From Mangrovibacter plantisponsor (lineage in GTDB: Bacteria > Pseudomonadota > Gammaproteobacteria > Enterobacterales > Enterobacteriaceae), in assembly GCF_003182475.1 (NCBI RefSeq), contig NZ_QGTS01000006.1, positions 62,001-126,000 of the forward strand: a DNA stretch of 64,000 bases, given 5' to 3'. The position numbers were made by a program, and so were the translations under genes. This document shows, piece by piece, positions 19,735-30,411 of the stretch; the stretch's first letter is position 1, and the number at the start of each line of letters is the position of its first letter. The notes under the pieces are model-generated. The model worked only from the letters and a program-made list of their open reading frames with translations. It did not search any database and was not told where the DNA came from.

Positions 19735-21162
19735 TTATTTCTTTTTCTTCGCTTTCGCGTTCGGCAAGTCGGTGATGCTGCCTTCGAATACTTCAGCCGC
19801 AAGGCCAACAGATTCGTGCAGTGTTGGGTGCGCATGAATGGTCAGAGCGATATCTTCTGCATCACAACCCATTTCGATTGCCAGGCCAATTTCACCCAGT
19901 AACTCACCGCCGTTGGTGCCAACAATAGCGCCACCGATAACACGATGCGTTTCTTTATCGAAAATCAGTTTAGTCATACCGTCAGCGCAATCAGAAGCGA
20001 TTGCACGGCCAGATGCCGCCCACGGGAAGGTTGCTGTTTCATAGCTAACACCCTTCTCTTTCGCTTCTTTTTCTGTCATCCCAACCCATGCAACTTCAGG
20101 TTCAGTGTAAGCAATAGATGGGATCACTTTCGGGTCGAAGTAGTGTTTCATGCCGGCGATAACTTCAGCCGCCACATGGCCTTCATGCACGCCTTTGTGT
20201 GCCAGCATTGGTTGACCAACGATGTCACCGATAGCGTAGATGTGCGGCACATTGGTACGCATTTGTTTATCAACATGGATGAAGCCACGTTCATCAACTT
20301 CAACACCCGCCATACCGGCGTCAATCAGTTTGCCGTTTGGTACACGGCCAATCGCGACCAGAACGGCGTCATAACGCTGTGCTTCAGCAGGCGCTTTTTT
20401 GCCTTCCATAGAAACGTAGATGCCGTCTTCTTTCGCTTCGACAGCAGTCACTTTCGTTTCCAGCATCAGGTTGAATTTCTGGCTGATACGTTTGGTGAAG
20501 ACTTTAACCACGTCTTTATCTGCGGCAGGAATAACCTGATCGAACATTTCGACCACGTCAATCTGTGAACCCAGCGCATGGTAAACAGTACCCATTTCCA
20601 GACCGATGATACCACCGCCCATCAGCAGCATACGTTTCGGTACAGATTTCAGCTCCAGTGCATCGGTGGAGTCCCAAATACGTGGGTCTTCATGAGGAAT
20701 GAACGGCAGCTGAACTGGGCGAGAACCAGCAGCAATAATCGCGTTATCAAAATTGATAACCGTTTTGCCATTCTCACCATCAACTTCCAGCGTGTTTGCG
20801 CCAGTAAATTTACCCAGGCCAGTAACCACTTTCACTTTACGGCCTTTTGCCATACCTGCCAGGCCACCCGTCAACTGAGTGATGACTTTTTCTTTCCAGG
20901 TACGGATTTTATCGATATCAGTCTGCGGCTCGCCGAATACAATACCGTGTTCAGCCAGTGCTTTTGCTTCTTCGATAACTTTAGCAACGTGCAGGAGAGC
21001 TTTTGAAGGGATACAACCGACGTTAAGGCAAACACCACCCAGGGTGCTGTAGCGCTCAACCAGAACGGTTTCCAGACCTAAATCAGCGCAACGAAAGGCC
21101 GCAGAGTAACCTGCCGGGCCCGCCCCAAGTACCACGACCTGAGTTTTAATTTCAGTACTCAT
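19735..21162 (-). CDS. lpd: Dihydrolipoamide dehydrogenase
   Basis: Lpd is the E3 flavoprotein shared by pyruvate, 2-oxoglutarate and glycine cleavage complexes. The 475-residue protein has the FAD-binding GAGPAGYSAA, the redox disulfide in GGVCLNVGCIPSK, the NAD-binding GGGIIGLEMG, and the C-terminal catalytic HAHPTLHE. Of two neighbouring ATGs, 21162 is better spaced from AGAGGT. It follows aceF by 199 bases, enough for its own promoter as in E. coli. Confidence 0.98.
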   Translation of the reverse strand: MSTEIKTQVVVLGAGPAGYSAAFRCADLGLETVLVERYSTLGGVCLNVGCIPSKALLHVAKVIEEAKALAEHGIVFGEPQTDIDKIRTWKEKVITQLTGGLAGMAKGRKVKVVTGLGKFTGANTLEVDGENGKTVINFDNAIIAAGSRPVQLPFIPHEDPRIWDSTDALELKSVPKRMLLMGGGIIGLEMGTVYHALGSQIDVVEMFDQVIPAADKDVVKVFTKRISQKFNLMLETKVTAVEAKEDGIYVSMEGKKAPAEAQRYDAVLVAIGRVPNGKLIDAGMAGVEVDERGFIHVDKQMRTNVPHIYAIGDIVGQPMLAHKGVHEGHVAAEVIAGMKHYFDPKVIPSIAYTEPEVAWVGMTEKEAKEKGVSYETATFPWAASGRAIASDCADGMTKLIFDKETHRVIGGAIVGTNGGELLGEIGLAIEMGCDAEDIALTIHAHPTLHESVGLAAEVFEGSITDLPNAKAKKKK

Positions 21163-21299
21163 CATGACCTCTTAATTTATTTCCGGCGGTCCCTGGTCTT
21201 TACGCCCATCATCCACCGGGACGTTCTATCCGTCCGCATTCTACAAAATTGTTAACAATTTTGAAACAACAAACGGGTAACGAATCAATTTGGCTCGCA

Positions 21300-21355
21300 T
21301 AACCTCACAACAGGTATGAGGTTACCAGAAAAAAGCCGACCGTCAGGCCGGCTTT
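21300..21355 (-). terminator. aceF: Terminator of aceEF with an adjacent inverted repeat
   Basis: After the aceF stop, minus strand, AAAGCCG/CGGCTTT closes a hairpin (21329-21355) followed by TTTTTTCT. Just downstream is a second perfect 8-bp inverted repeat, TAACCTCA/TGAGGTTA (21300-21324), with no T-run, which may be an operator or stability element for lpd. Confidence 0.75.
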
Positions 21356-21361
21356 CTCTAA

Positions 21362-23248
21362 TTACATCACCAGGCGGCGAATGTCGCTCAGGGTGTTGTT
21401 AATGATGGTAATGAAACGCGCACCATCAGCACCGTCAATCACACGATGGTCGAAAGACAAGGAGATAGGCATCATCAGGCGCGGAACAAACTCTTTACCA
21501 TTCCACACTGGCTCCATCGCTGATTTAGACACACCGAGGATAGCCACTTCCGGCGCGTTAACAATCGGAGCAAAGTGGGTAGTACCCAGGCCACCGATGC
21601 TGGAGATAGTAAAGCAGCCGCCCTGCATTTCGCCGGCAGTCAGTTTACCATCACGCGCTTTCTTGGAGATGGTGGTCAGTTCACGAGACAGCTCAGTGAT
21701 GCTCTTCTTGTTCACGTCTTTGAAGACCGGAACAACCAGACCATTCGGCGTATCAACCGCTACACCAATATTGATGTATTTTTTCAGAGTCAGGCGCTGT
21801 GCATCTTCAGACAGAGAGCTGTTGAAACGCGGCATCTGCTCAAGCGCTGCAGCAACAGCTTTCATGATGAAGACCACTGGAGTAAATTTCACGTCCAGTT
21901 TACGTTTCTCTGCTTCAGCATTCTGCTGTTTACGGAATGCTTCCAGATCGGTGATATCTGTTTTGTCGAAGTGCGTAACATGCGGGATCATTACCCAGTT
22001 ACGGCTCAGGTTAGCACCAGAAATTTTCTGGATACGGCCCAGTTCCACTTCTTCAACTTCACCAAACTTGCTGAAGTCCACTTTCGGCCATGGCAGCATG
22101 CCTGGCAGACCACCACCGGTAGCCGCAGCAGGAGCAGCTTCTGCACGTTTAACGGCATCTTTCACGTAAGCCTGAACGTCTTCGCGCAGGATACGGCCTT
22201 TACGGCCAGACCCTTTCACTTTCGCCAGGTTAACGCCAAATTCACGTGCCAGGCGGCGAATCAGCGGGGTTGCGTGAACGTAAGCATCGTTTTCAGCAAA
22301 CTCAGATTTACCTTCCGCTTTCGCTACAGGTGCTGCCGCTTTTTGCGCCGGAGCCGGTGCTGCCGCGGCAGGTGCCGGAGCTGCAGCTGGGGCTGCTGCT
22401 GGTGCAGCGCCTTCTACTTCGAAGACCATGATCAGTGAACCGGTAGACACTTTGTCGCCAGTGCTGATTTTGATTTCTTTGACAGTACCAGCAAACGGTG
22501 CAGGTACTTCCATTGAAGCCTTGTCACCTTCTACGGTGATCAGTGACTGTTCAGCGGCAACTTTATCGCCAACTTTCACCATCACTTCAGTGACTTCAAC
22601 TTCGTCACCACCGATATCCGGAACCTGTACGTCTTTCGCACCACCAGCAACAGCTGGTGCAGCAGCAGCCGGAGCAGCCGCCTGTGCTGGAGCCGCAGCG
22701 CCAGCGGCACCTGCAACTTCGAAGACCATGATCAGTGAGCCGGTAGAAACTTTATCACCGGTGTTAACTTTGATCTCTTTAACGGTACCCGCAAATGGTG
22801 CAGGCACTTCCATTGAAGCTTTGTCACCTTCAACAGTAATCAGAGATTGCTCAGCTTCAACGGTATCACCCACTTTAACCAGCAGTTCAGTGACTTCTAC
22901 TTCATCACTGCCGATATCAGGTACGTGTACTTCTTTAGCGGCAGCGGCAGCAGGCGCGGCTGCCGGAGCGGCTGCTTTTTTCTCTTCCTGCGCGGGTGCA
23001 GCTGCTGCTGCACCGTCGGCGGAATCGAAAATCATAATCAGTTTGCCGGTTTCGGTTTTATCACCCACCGCAACTTTGATTTCTTTCACCACGCCAGCCT
23101 GCGGCGAGGGAACTTCCATAGAAGCCTTATCGCCTTCTACGGTGATAAGCGACTGTTCTGCTTCTACTTTGTCGCCCACTTTGACCAGAATCTCGGTGAT
23201 TTCAACTTCATCAGCCCCGATGTCCGGTACATTGATTTCGATAGCCAT
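21362..23248 (-). CDS. aceF: Pyruvate dehydrogenase E2, dihydrolipoyl acetyltransferase
   Basis: AceF forms the core of the pyruvate dehydrogenase complex and passes acetyl groups from E1 to CoA. The 628-residue protein has three tandem lipoyl domains with the lipoylated lysines at 41, 143 and 243 (each in GDKASMEVP). Ala/Pro-rich linkers join them, followed by the E1/E3-binding domain ([15 protein letters not shown], about 325-360) and the catalytic domain ending with [11 protein letters not shown]. Domains 2 and 3 are also very alike. It lies 14 bases after aceE. Confidence 0.98.
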   Translation of the reverse strand: MAIEINVPDIGADEVEITEILVKVGDKVEAEQSLITVEGDKASMEVPSPQAGVVKEIKVAVGDKTETGKLIMIFDSADGAAAAAPAQEEKKAAAPAAAPAAAAAKEVHVPDIGSDEVEVTELLVKVGDTVEAEQSLITVEGDKASMEVPAPFAGTVKEIKVNTGDKVSTGSLIMVFEVAGAAGAAAPAQAAAPAAAAPAVAGGAKDVQVPDIGGDEVEVTEVMVKVGDKVAAEQSLITVEGDKASMEVPAPFAGTVKEIKISTGDKVSTGSLIMVFEVEGAAPAAAPAAAPAPAAAAPAPAQKAAAPVAKAEGKSEFAENDAYVHATPLIRRLAREFGVNLAKVKGSGRKGRILREDVQAYVKDAVKRAEAAPAAATGGGLPGMLPWPKVDFSKFGEVEEVELGRIQKISGANLSRNWVMIPHVTHFDKTDITDLEAFRKQQNAEAEKRKLDVKFTPVVFIMKAVAAALEQMPRFNSSLSEDAQRLTLKKYINIGVAVDTPNGLVVPVFKDVNKKSITELSRELTTISKKARDGKLTAGEMQGGCFTISSIGGLGTTHFAPIVNAPEVAILGVSKSAMEPVWNGKEFVPRLMMPISLSFDHRVIDGADGARFITIINNTLSDIRRLVM

Positions 23249-23262
23249 TATTCTTTTACCTC

Positions 23263-25926
23263 TTACGCCAGACGTGGGTTAACTTTTTCTGCGTCGATGT
23301 TGAATTTAGCAATTGCATCAGCAACCACTTTCTTATCGATTTCGCCACGTTTAGCCAGTTCGCCAAGTGCCGCTACAACCACATAGGAAGCATCAACTTC
23401 GAAGTGGTGGCGCAGGTTTTCACGGCTGTCAGAGCGACCAAAGCCGTCAGTACCCAGTACACGGTAGTCATCAGCCGGTACATAAGTACGAACCTGTTCA
23501 GCAAACAGTTTCATATAGTCAGTAGATGCCACTGCCGGTGCATCGTTCATTACCTGAGCAATGTACGGTACGCGCGGAGTTTCCAGCGGGTGCAGCATGT
23601 TCCAGCGTTCACAATCCTGTCCATCACGAGCCAGTTCAGTGAAGGAGGTTACGCTGTACACATCAGAACCCACACCGTAGTCGTTAGCCAGAATTTGTGC
23701 GGCTTCACGAACATGACGCAGGATAGAACCAGAGCCCAGCAACTGAACTTTACCTTTGCTACCCGCTACGGTTTCGAGTTTATAGATACCTTTACGGATA
23801 CCTTCCTCGGCACCTGCCGGCATAGCTGGCATGTGGTAGTTTTCGTTCAGAGTGGTGATGTAGTAGTAAACGTTCTCTTGTTTCTCACCGTACATACGTT
23901 CCAGGCCATCATGCATGATAACCGCAACTTCGTATGCGTAAGACGGGTCGTAAGAGATACAGTTAGGAATAGTCAGTGACTGAATATGGCTGTGGCCATC
24001 TTCGTGCTGCAGACCTTCACCGTTAAGGGTGGTACGGCCTGAAGTCCCGCCAATCAGGAAGCCACGAGCCTGCTGATCACCAGCAGCCCAGCACAGGTCG
24101 CCAATACGCTGGAACCCGAACATGGAGTAGTAGATGTAGAACGGAATCATCGGCAGGTTGTTGGTGCTGTAAGAGGTCGCAGCAGCCAGCCAGGATGCGC
24201 CGGCACCCAGTTCGTTGATCCCTTCCTGCAGAATCTGGCCTTTTTCGTCTTCTTTGTAGTATGCAACCTGCTCACGGTCCTGCGGGGTGTACTGCTGGCC
24301 GTTCGGGCTGTAAATACCAATCTGACGGAACAAACCTTCCATACCAAAGGTACGCGCTTCATCGGCGATAATCGGCACCAGGCGATCTTTGATAGATTTG
24401 TTTTTCAGCATCACGTTCAGTGCACGCACAAACGCGATAGTGGTGGAGATTTCTTTGTTCTGCTCTTCCAGCAGCGGGCCAAAATCTTCCAGCGTCGGCA
24501 GTTCCAGTTTTTCAGTGAACTTAGGCTGACGAGTCGGCAGGTAGCCGTTCAGTTTTTCACGCTGCGCATGCAGGTATTTCGCTTCTTCGGAATCCGGAGC
24601 AAAAGTCACATACGGCAGTTTTTCGATATCTTCATCAGCAACAGGCACATTGAAACGGTCACGCACATAGCGTACGCCGTCCATGTTCATTTTCTTAACC
24701 TGGTGGGCGATGTTTTTACCTTCGGCAGCGTCACCCATACCATAACCTTTAATGGTGTGAGCAAGAATAACAGTCGGCTGGCCTTTGGTTTCCTGCGCTT
24801 TTTTCAGTGCAGCATAGACTTTCTTCGGATCGTGACCACCACGGTTCAGTGCCCAAATCTGGTCATCAGTCCAGTCAGCAACCAGAGCAGCAGTTTCCGG
24901 GTATTTACCGAAGAAGTGTTCGCGAACGTAAGCACCATCTTTAGATTTAAAGGTCTGGTAGTCACCATCAACGGTTTCATTCATCAGTTGGATCAGTTTA
25001 CCGCTGGTGTCTTTACGCAGCAGTTCATCCCAACGACCACCCCAAATCACTTTAACCACGTTCCAGCCAGCACCACCAAAGATGCCTTCCAGTTCGTTAA
25101 TGATTTTGCCGTTACCCGTTACCGGGCCGTCAAGACGCTGCAGGTTACAGTTGATGACGAAAACCAGGTTATCCAGTTTTTCACGAGTCGCGATAGTGAT
25201 GGCGCCTTTGGATTCAGGTTCATCCATTTCGCCATCGCCAAGGAATGCGTACACAGTCTGTGCAGCGGTATCTTTCAGGCCACGGTGTTCCAGGTATTTC
25301 AGGAACTTAGCCTGATAAATGGCACCGATTGGGCCCAGCCCCATGGAAACAGTCGGGAACTGCCAGAATTCTGGCATCAGTTTCGGGTGTGGGTAAGAAG
25401 ACAGACCATTACCATGAACTTCCTGACGGAAGTTATTCATCTGGTCTTCAGTCAGGCGGCCTTCAAGGAAAGCACGGGCATAAACGCCTGGGGAGATGTG
25501 GCCCTGGAAGTACACCAGATCACCGCCATCTTTTTCATTGCGCGCACGGAAGAAGTGGTTAAAGCACACTTCATAAAACGTGGCAGAAGACTGGTAAGAC
25601 GCCATGTGACCGCCCAGCTCCAGGTCTTTTTTAGACGCATGCAGCACAGTCATGATGGCGTTCCAGCGAATCGCAGAACGAATACGACGTTCCAGGTCCA
25701 GATTACCCGGGTATTCAGGTTCATCTTCAACGGCAATAGTATTGACGTAGCTGCCAGCACCAGCGCCAGCGGCAACTTTAACACCGCCTTTACGGGCTTC
25801 GCTCAGTAACTGATCAACCAGGAACTGCGCACGTTCAACACCTTCTTCACGGATGACCGATTCGATCGCCTGTAGCCAGTCGCGAGTTTCGATCGGATCC
25901 ACGTCATTTTGCAAACGTTCTGACAT
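23263..25926 (-). CDS. aceE: Pyruvate dehydrogenase E1 component
   Basis: AceE is the thiamine diphosphate enzyme that decarboxylates pyruvate and reductively acetylates AceF. The 887-residue homodimeric-type E1 has the family thiamine motif beginning [10 protein letters not shown] and ending in NCNLQRLDG (about 230-262). The ATG at 25926 ([14 protein letters not shown]) matches the E. coli start; 25 upstream residues in frame are not supported. It is transcribed with aceF from the pdhR promoter and probably its own. Confidence 0.98.
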   Translation of the reverse strand: MSERLQNDVDPIETRDWLQAIESVIREEGVERAQFLVDQLLSEARKGGVKVAAGAGAGSYVNTIAVEDEPEYPGNLDLERRIRSAIRWNAIMTVLHASKKDLELGGHMASYQSSATFYEVCFNHFFRARNEKDGGDLVYFQGHISPGVYARAFLEGRLTEDQMNNFRQEVHGNGLSSYPHPKLMPEFWQFPTVSMGLGPIGAIYQAKFLKYLEHRGLKDTAAQTVYAFLGDGEMDEPESKGAITIATREKLDNLVFVINCNLQRLDGPVTGNGKIINELEGIFGGAGWNVVKVIWGGRWDELLRKDTSGKLIQLMNETVDGDYQTFKSKDGAYVREHFFGKYPETAALVADWTDDQIWALNRGGHDPKKVYAALKKAQETKGQPTVILAHTIKGYGMGDAAEGKNIAHQVKKMNMDGVRYVRDRFNVPVADEDIEKLPYVTFAPDSEEAKYLHAQREKLNGYLPTRQPKFTEKLELPTLEDFGPLLEEQNKEISTTIAFVRALNVMLKNKSIKDRLVPIIADEARTFGMEGLFRQIGIYSPNGQQYTPQDREQVAYYKEDEKGQILQEGINELGAGASWLAAATSYSTNNLPMIPFYIYYSMFGFQRIGDLCWAAGDQQARGFLIGGTSGRTTLNGEGLQHEDGHSHIQSLTIPNCISYDPSYAYEVAVIMHDGLERMYGEKQENVYYYITTLNENYHMPAMPAGAEEGIRKGIYKLETVAGSKGKVQLLGSGSILRHVREAAQILANDYGVGSDVYSVTSFTELARDGQDCERWNMLHPLETPRVPYIAQVMNDAPAVASTDYMKLFAEQVRTYVPADDYRVLGTDGFGRSDSRENLRHHFEVDASYVVVAALGELAKRGEIDKKVVADAIAKFNIDAEKVNPRLA

Positions 25927-26086
25927 GGGGTATTCCTTATCTTTTAATCGTTGATTGTCTGGAACCTGTCCCATTGCATTCTCAGCCTGGGGTAAAAACA
26001 CAATAAGACAGGTTCTGCGTTTAGTTGCCGCGCTCTATGATTGGGCGCTTTTGCGTTTTATTCCGGCAAAAAGACCTGAAAAAACG

Positions 26087-26851
26087 CTAGTCCTTTCGTT
26101 GCTGTAAGCGGCGCAATGAACGTTCTCTTCGACTTTGCTCACGGCTGCGGTCCAGCAATATTTCCTCAATAAACGCCAGATGCCGGTGCGATGCTTCACG
26201 GGCCTGTTCCGGCTTACGTGCCATGATCGCTTCGAAAATACTGGCGCGATGACTACTCACGAGGGGATGCATATCTCTTCGTGTGTAGAGCAATTCAAAA
26301 TTCTGTCGAACATTCTGGGCAAGCATAGGCTCCATACAGCGCAGCAAGTGGAGCAGTACCACATTATGTGCTGCTTCTGTGACCGCTATCTGATACTGAA
26401 GCACGGCTTCCGATTCAGCATCCAGGTCACCCGCCTGTTTGGCGCTTTCAATGCTCTCGTGGCATTCACGAATACGCGCGAGATCTTCATCCGTGCCTCG
26501 CAGCGCAGCGTAATAAGCGGCGACACCTTCCAGTGCATGGCGCGTTTCGAGAAGATCAAACTGAGATTCGGGATGGTCTGACAGCAAAGCAGCAAGAGGG
26601 TCACTAAAGCTTTTCCAGAGGTTATTCTGGATAAAAGTGCCGCCACCCTGACGACGTAACAACAGCCCTTTCGCTTCAAGGCGCTGGATAGCTTCACGTA
26701 ATGAAGGGCGTGAAACATCAAATTGACGCGCTAATTCACGCTCCGGCGGCAATTTTTCCCCCGGGCGCAGTGTCCCTTCAAGGATGAGGTACTCCAGTTG
26801 CTGCTCGATTACATCGGATAGCTTAGGTTGGCGGATTTTGCTGTAGGCCAT
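26087..26851 (-). CDS. pdhR: Pyruvate dehydrogenase complex repressor
   Basis: PdhR is a GntR/FadR-type repressor released by pyruvate. It controls pdhR-aceEF-lpd and respiratory genes in E. coli. The 254-residue protein has the winged helix with [21 protein letters not shown] (about 45-68) and a C-terminal FCD ligand domain with the helix-rich metal/pyruvate pocket. It starts the pdhR-aceEF operon, with a perfect operator 32 bases upstream. Confidence 0.97.
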   Translation of the reverse strand: MAYSKIRQPKLSDVIEQQLEYLILEGTLRPGEKLPPERELARQFDVSRPSLREAIQRLEAKGLLLRRQGGGTFIQNNLWKSFSDPLAALLSDHPESQFDLLETRHALEGVAAYYAALRGTDEDLARIRECHESIESAKQAGDLDAESEAVLQYQIAVTEAAHNVVLLHLLRCMEPMLAQNVRQNFELLYTRRDMHPLVSSHRASIFEAIMARKPEQAREASHRHLAFIEEILLDRSREQSRRERSLRRLQQRKD

Positions 26852-26882
26852 TCGTTATTTTCTCTGCCTTTCGCCCGGAGTC

Positions 26883-26899
26883 AATTGGTAAGACCAATT
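26883..26899 (-). promoter_or_regulatory. pdhR: PdhR operator
   Basis: AATTGGT-AAG-ACCAATT is a perfect 7-bp inverted repeat with a 3-base spacer and matches the known PdhR consensus. Its place just upstream of pdhR fits autoregulation of pdhR-aceEF. Confidence 0.93.
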
Positions 26900-27393
26900 T
26901 CATATTCGTGACGCTAAAGTAACAAAGTATTCACCTTATGTCCATATTGGTTTTGATTGAAATCATTAAACACCACACATTTTAACAACATTACAGAAAT
27001 AGCGTTTCAGACATGTAACTTTGCACAAATCATAATGTTACCTGGCCCGATGCACATTTAACCAATTTGAAACCAATTATTTCTCAAATTGAACCGATTC
27101 AACACAGGATTTAATGAATAAAAATCCATTAATTTTGAATACAAAGTCAAAATGAGAATTATCAATGGAAAAATACAGCTAACAGGAATGGTGAGATTTT
27201 GCTCAGTCCGGGAAGAGGAATGCAGAAACCAGGTGCAACTCGCTGCTCTTAACACTATTCTTTGCGCTTCGGTAGTAGACGAATAAAAAAACGCGCTTTG
27301 TTACCGTAAAAAAAACACTACAGCATATGGAATGTATCAATTACATACGGTGCTATTTAAACCAACAATATCACCACACACGAGGTTTGTAAG
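26900..27393. promoter_or_regulatory. Divergent pdhR-aroP control region
   Basis: Nearly 500 AT-rich bases without a supported gene. A TyrR-box-like sequence lies at 27305-27322 (CGTAAA-N6-ACTACA, keeping the G-N14-C spacing), fitting TyrR control of aroP. A perfect 8-bp inverted repeat CAATTTGA/TCAAATTG lies at 27063-27091, and ATGTA-N5-TACAT at 27332-27346. Short open frames here have no recognisable product. Confidence 0.5.
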
Positions 27394-28764
27394 ATGGAAG
27401 GTCAACAACAAGGCGACTCGCTAAAGCGCGGCCTTAAAAACCGCCATATACAGCTAATCGCGCTGGGCGGCGCTATCGGTACCGGTTTGTTTCTGGGTAG
27501 CGCATCGGTTATACAGTCTGCCGGCCCGGGGATAATTTTGGGCTATGCTATTGCCGGCTTCATTGCTTTTCTGATCATGCGCCAGTTAGGTGAAATGGTT
27601 GTTGAAGAGCCTGTTGCAGGCTCATTCAGCCACTTTGCCTACAAATACTGGGGCAGTTTCGCGGGCTTTGCTTCTGGCTGGAACTACTGGGTGCTGTACG
27701 TGCTGGTTGCCATGGCTGAGCTGACAGCTGTCGGTAAGTATATTCAGTTCTGGTACCCAGAAATTCCAACCTGGGTTTCTGCTGCAGCCTTCTTTGTCAT
27801 TATCAACGCCATTAACCTGACCAACGTAAAAGTGTTTGGTGAACTGGAGTTCTGGTTTGCCATCATCAAAGTGTTCGCGGTTGTGGCAATGATAATTTTT
27901 GGCGGCTGGTTGCTGTTCAGTGGTAAAGGCGGCCCTCAGGCCACAATACATAACCTGTGGGATCAAGGTGGTTTCCTGCCCCATGGCATGACTGGTCTGG
28001 TCATGATGATGGCGATTATTATGTTCTCCTTCGGTGGGCTGGAATTAGTGGGTATTACCGCAGCAGAAGCGGATAACCCGGAGCAGAGCATCCCGAAAGC
28101 AACCAACCAGGTTATATGGCGTATTCTGATTTTCTATATTGGCTCACTGGCAGTTCTGCTCTCTCTGTTGCCCTGGACGCGCGTTACAGCAGATACCAGC
28201 CCGTTCGTGCTCATCTTCCACGAACTGGGTGATACTTTCGTAGCCAATGCCTTAAATATCGTGGTGCTGACCGCCGCGCTGTCTGTATATAACAGTTGTG
28301 TGTACTGTAACAGCCGTATGTTGTTCGGCCTGGCTCAGCAAGGTAACGCACCGAAAGCACTCCTTACCGTGGATAAACGTGGCGTGCCAGTAAACACCAT
28401 CATCGTTTCTGCAGTGGTAACAGCACTCTGTGTACTGATTAACTACCTGGCGCCGGAGTCAGCTTTCGGTATGCTTATGGCTCTGGTGGTTTCTGCTCTG
28501 GTTATCAACTGGGCAATGATTAGCCTGGCGCACATGAAATTCCGCCGTACCAAACAACAGCAGGGTGTCACCACACGCTTCCCGGCGCTGCTCTACCCAT
28601 TGGGCAACTGGGTCTGCCTGCTGTTCATGGCCGCCGTGCTGGTTATCATGTTGATCACCCCGGGTATGGCAATTTCTGTTTACCTTATCCCTGTCTGGGT
28701 TGCTGTCCTTGGTGTGGGCTATATGTGTAAGCAGAAAAGCCGCAACACCGTGAAAACCAATTAA
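27394..28764 (+). CDS. aroP: Aromatic amino acid transporter AroP
   Basis: AroP imports phenylalanine, tyrosine and tryptophan with protons. The 456-residue protein has about 12 membrane helices and the amino acid-polyamine-organocation start IALGGAIGTGLFLGSA, with the GLELVGITAAEADNP loop near residue 215. It is almost the E. coli length. It is divergent from pdhR, and a strong terminator follows. Confidence 0.97.
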   Translation: MEGQQQGDSLKRGLKNRHIQLIALGGAIGTGLFLGSASVIQSAGPGIILGYAIAGFIAFLIMRQLGEMVVEEPVAGSFSHFAYKYWGSFAGFASGWNYWVLYVLVAMAELTAVGKYIQFWYPEIPTWVSAAAFFVIINAINLTNVKVFGELEFWFAIIKVFAVVAMIIFGGWLLFSGKGGPQATIHNLWDQGGFLPHGMTGLVMMMAIIMFSFGGLELVGITAAEADNPEQSIPKATNQVIWRILIFYIGSLAVLLSLLPWTRVTADTSPFVLIFHELGDTFVANALNIVVLTAALSVYNSCVYCNSRMLFGLAQQGNAPKALLTVDKRGVPVNTIIVSAVVTALCVLINYLAPESAFGMLMALVVSALVINWAMISLAHMKFRRTKQQQGVTTRFPALLYPLGNWVCLLFMAAVLVIMLITPGMAISVYLIPVWVAVLGVGYMCKQKSRNTVKTN

Positions 28765-28775
28765 TTGTACCTTCC

Positions 28776-28804
28776 CTCTGCACCCGTATTTTGCGGGTGC
28801 AGAG
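28776..28804 (+). terminator. aroP: Terminator of aroP
   Basis: An 11-bp perfect stem CTCTGCACCCG/CGGGTGCAGAG closes a 7-base loop 11 bases after the aroP stop, followed by a T-rich tail. It insulates aroP from the sugar cassette. Confidence 0.88.
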
Positions 28805-28932
28805 TATTGTTATCTCCTTCACACTTCCCACCCAATGACATGATTGTCCATTTCTGCGGCTGATTCCTGCTGCGAAAAATTTCACTTTAGCACCAATAAT
28901 TCTGTCCATATCTTCTGAATGGAGTGAGGCAG

Positions 28933-30381
28933 ATGCAAAGCAACAAGCTAACAGTTAAGGAAAAGATAGGCTACGGGATGGGGGATGCCGGTTGTAATAT
29001 CATCGGCGGTGCCATCATGCTGTTTTTAAACTTTTTTTATACCGACATTTTCGGCCTTGCTCCCGCTTTGGTGGGCACACTACTCCTTTCTGTGCGTGTA
29101 GTTGATGCAGTAACTGACCCTATCATGGGCGCTATTGCTGACCGTACAAAAAGCCGCTGGGGGCGTTTTCGTCCATGGTTGCTATGGATTTCACTGCCTT
29201 ACGTACTCTTCAGCGTACTCATGTTCACCACGCCAGAGTGGAGCTATAACAGCAAGGTTATCTATGCGTTTATCACCTATTTCCTGATGTCGCTGACCTA
29301 TACCGCTATTAATATCCCTTATTGCTCACTGGGTGGTGTCATCACTAATGATCCCCATGAGCGGGTTTCCTGCCAGTCTTACCGCTTCGTTATGGTCGGT
29401 ATTGCCACGTTAATTTTATCCCTGTCACTTCTGCCTTTGGCAGAATGGTACGGTGGTGCAGATAAAGCGAAAGGCTACCAGATGGCGATGGGCACCCTGG
29501 CTATCATCGCGCTGTTTATGTTCCTGTATTGTTTCTCAACTGTGCGTGAACGTATTCGCCCAGCCGTCCCCACAAATGACGACCTGAAATCTGACTTGCG
29601 TGATGTATGGAAGAACGACCAGTGGGTGCGTATTTTGTTGCTGACCTTGTGCAATGTCTGCCCTGGTTTTATTCGCATGGCAGCCACCATGTATTACGTC
29701 ACCTGGGTCATGCAGCAAAGCACCGGTTTTGCCACTATGTTTATCAGCCTTGGTGTTATCGGCATGATGATTGGCAGCACACTCGCCAAGGTATTGACTG
29801 ATAAATGGTGTAAGCTGAAAGTCTTCTTCTGGACAAACATTGTGCTGGCAATCTTCTCCAGTGGGTTCTATTTCCTCGATCCCCATGCCACCGTACTTAT
29901 CATCGTCATGTACTTCCTGCTTAATATCCTGCACCAAATCCCATCACCGCTGCACTGGTCACTGATGGCAGACGTCGACGATTATGGCGAGTGGAAAACA
30001 GGTAAACGCATTACCGGGATTAGCTTCTCTGGCAACCTGTTCTTCCTGAAGTTAGGCCTGGCAATCGCGGGTTCCATGTGTGGTTTCTTGCTGTCCTGGT
30101 ATGGCTATGACGCATCCCTGAAGCAGCAGTCCGCCAGTGCCATCAACGGCATAATTTTACTGTTCACTGTGATTCCTGGTGTGGGTTATTTAATTACTGC
30201 CGGGGTGGTGCGTCTGCTCAAAGTTGACCGTGAAACCATGAAACAGATTCAGATTGACCTGGAAAAACGCCGTAAAAACTACCAGGAACTGGTTGACTAC
30301 CAGGAAGGTAAGCAAGACAGCGAAGCTCCTGCGCAACCCGTTGGCAAAACCGCCGACCAACATATTGAAAAGCCAGTTTGA
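28933..30381 (+). CDS. GPH-family sugar:cation symporter
   Basis: This 482-residue protein has about 12 membrane helices. It matches the glycoside-pentoside-hexuronide symporter family (YicJ, XynT and MelB relatives), with the N-terminal KIGYGMGDAGCN segment, the VVDAVTDPIMGAIADRT loop, and an ADVDDYGEWKTGKR motif typical of the family. GPH members couple sugar uptake to Na+ or H+. Its neighbour is an arabinofuranosidase-like hydrolase, so arabino-oligosaccharides are the likely cargo (inference). The ATG at 28933 is chosen for its GGAG; a GTG at 28924 is possible. The last 40 residues are a polar tail. Confidence 0.88.
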   Translation: MQSNKLTVKEKIGYGMGDAGCNIIGGAIMLFLNFFYTDIFGLAPALVGTLLLSVRVVDAVTDPIMGAIADRTKSRWGRFRPWLLWISLPYVLFSVLMFTTPEWSYNSKVIYAFITYFLMSLTYTAINIPYCSLGGVITNDPHERVSCQSYRFVMVGIATLILSLSLLPLAEWYGGADKAKGYQMAMGTLAIIALFMFLYCFSTVRERIRPAVPTNDDLKSDLRDVWKNDQWVRILLLTLCNVCPGFIRMAATMYYVTWVMQQSTGFATMFISLGVIGMMIGSTLAKVLTDKWCKLKVFFWTNIVLAIFSSGFYFLDPHATVLIIVMYFLLNILHQIPSPLHWSLMADVDDYGEWKTGKRITGISFSGNLFFLKLGLAIAGSMCGFLLSWYGYDASLKQQSASAINGIILLFTVIPGVGYLITAGVVRLLKVDRETMKQIQIDLEKRRKNYQELVDYQEGKQDSEAPAQPVGKTADQHIEKPV

Positions 30382-30411
30382 GTGCCAAACGAAACGATAA
30401 GGAAAGACGTT

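Noticed and set aside
21381-22169. Plus-strand 262-codon open frame, and another at 22428-23282, opposite aceF
   Set aside because: Antisense shadows of aceF. The low-complexity protein of the second one reflects the Ala/Pro linkers read backwards.
24568-25809. Plus-strand 413-codon open frame opposite aceE
   Set aside because: It lies fully antisense to the highly conserved aceE and has no recognisable domain. Long shadow frames are usual opposite such codon-biased genes.
27332-27346. ATGTA-N5-TACAT as a second TyrR box before aroP
   Set aside because: The spacing between TGTA and TACA is 5 bases, not the 10 that a TyrR box needs. It is kept only as an inverted repeat.
26852-27393. Search for a hidden gene or mobile element in the pdhR-aroP gap
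   Set aside because: Only short frames without recognisable products, no terminal repeats of an insertion sequence and no tRNA; it looks regulatory.
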